Source: Nocardioides sp. (lineage in GTDB: Bacteria; Actinomycetota; Actinomycetes; Propionibacteriales; Nocardioidaceae). From it: DNA of 7,848 nucleotides. The notes below the pieces were generated by a model. It was not told where the DNA came from and made no database searches. It worked only from the letters and a program-made list of their open reading frames with translations. Made by a program: the position numbers and the translations under genes. Every line of letters begins with the position of its first letter. Position 1 is the first letter of the stretch. Where the stretch lies: NCBI GenBank assembly GCA_003519585.1, contig DOWL01000138.1, positions 1,020 through 8,867 on the forward strand. The letters run 5' to 3'. Shown piece after piece: positions 7,829 through 7,848 of this stretch.

Positions 7829-7848
7829 CCCGCGCGTGCTGCGCCAAG

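Overview
The window is very GC-rich DNA. Its GC-ending codons, GTG and TTG starts, a DtxR/IdeR-type iron box and an actinobacterial-style cobN all point to a high-GC actinomycete. A Nocardioides-like organism is my guess from overall style, not a proven assignment.

Layout. Positions 1-240 (minus strand) hold the first 80 codons of cobN, the large subunit of the aerobic cobaltochelatase of B12 biosynthesis. Upstream of it, on the same strand, about 278-408 form a recognisable cobalamin riboswitch, with an expression platform at 241-277. Positions 409-614 hold nothing I can identify. At 638-656 lies a 19-bp DtxR/IdeR-like iron box over a candidate promoter that reads rightwards.

This promoter would drive four plus-strand genes: a lipoprotein iron(III)-binding protein (694-1704), a two-domain permease (1776-3287, possibly starting at a CTG at 1701), an FbpC-type ATPase (3284-4351), and an 845-residue fusion protein (4348-6885). 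The fusion joins an AMP-forming adenylation domain, a phosphopantetheine carrier domain and an integral-membrane acyltransferase-3 domain. The last junctions are 4-nt overlaps (ATGA, GTGA), which suggests tight translational coupling. The first three genes form a complete Fe3+ ABC importer. The fourth is the surprise: a one-protein 'activate, carry, transfer across or at the membrane' machine apparently under the same iron control. This is the best candidate here for an undescribed system.

On the minus strand, converging on the fusion gene, are a GtrA-family membrane protein (7351-7815, possibly leaderless) and, 9 nt downstream, an LRAT/NlpC-P60-type protein (6655-7341). The LRAT reading frame runs 231 nt into the 3' end of the fusion gene, antisense to it. 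Its last 76 or so residues look like antisense shadow rather than a folded domain.
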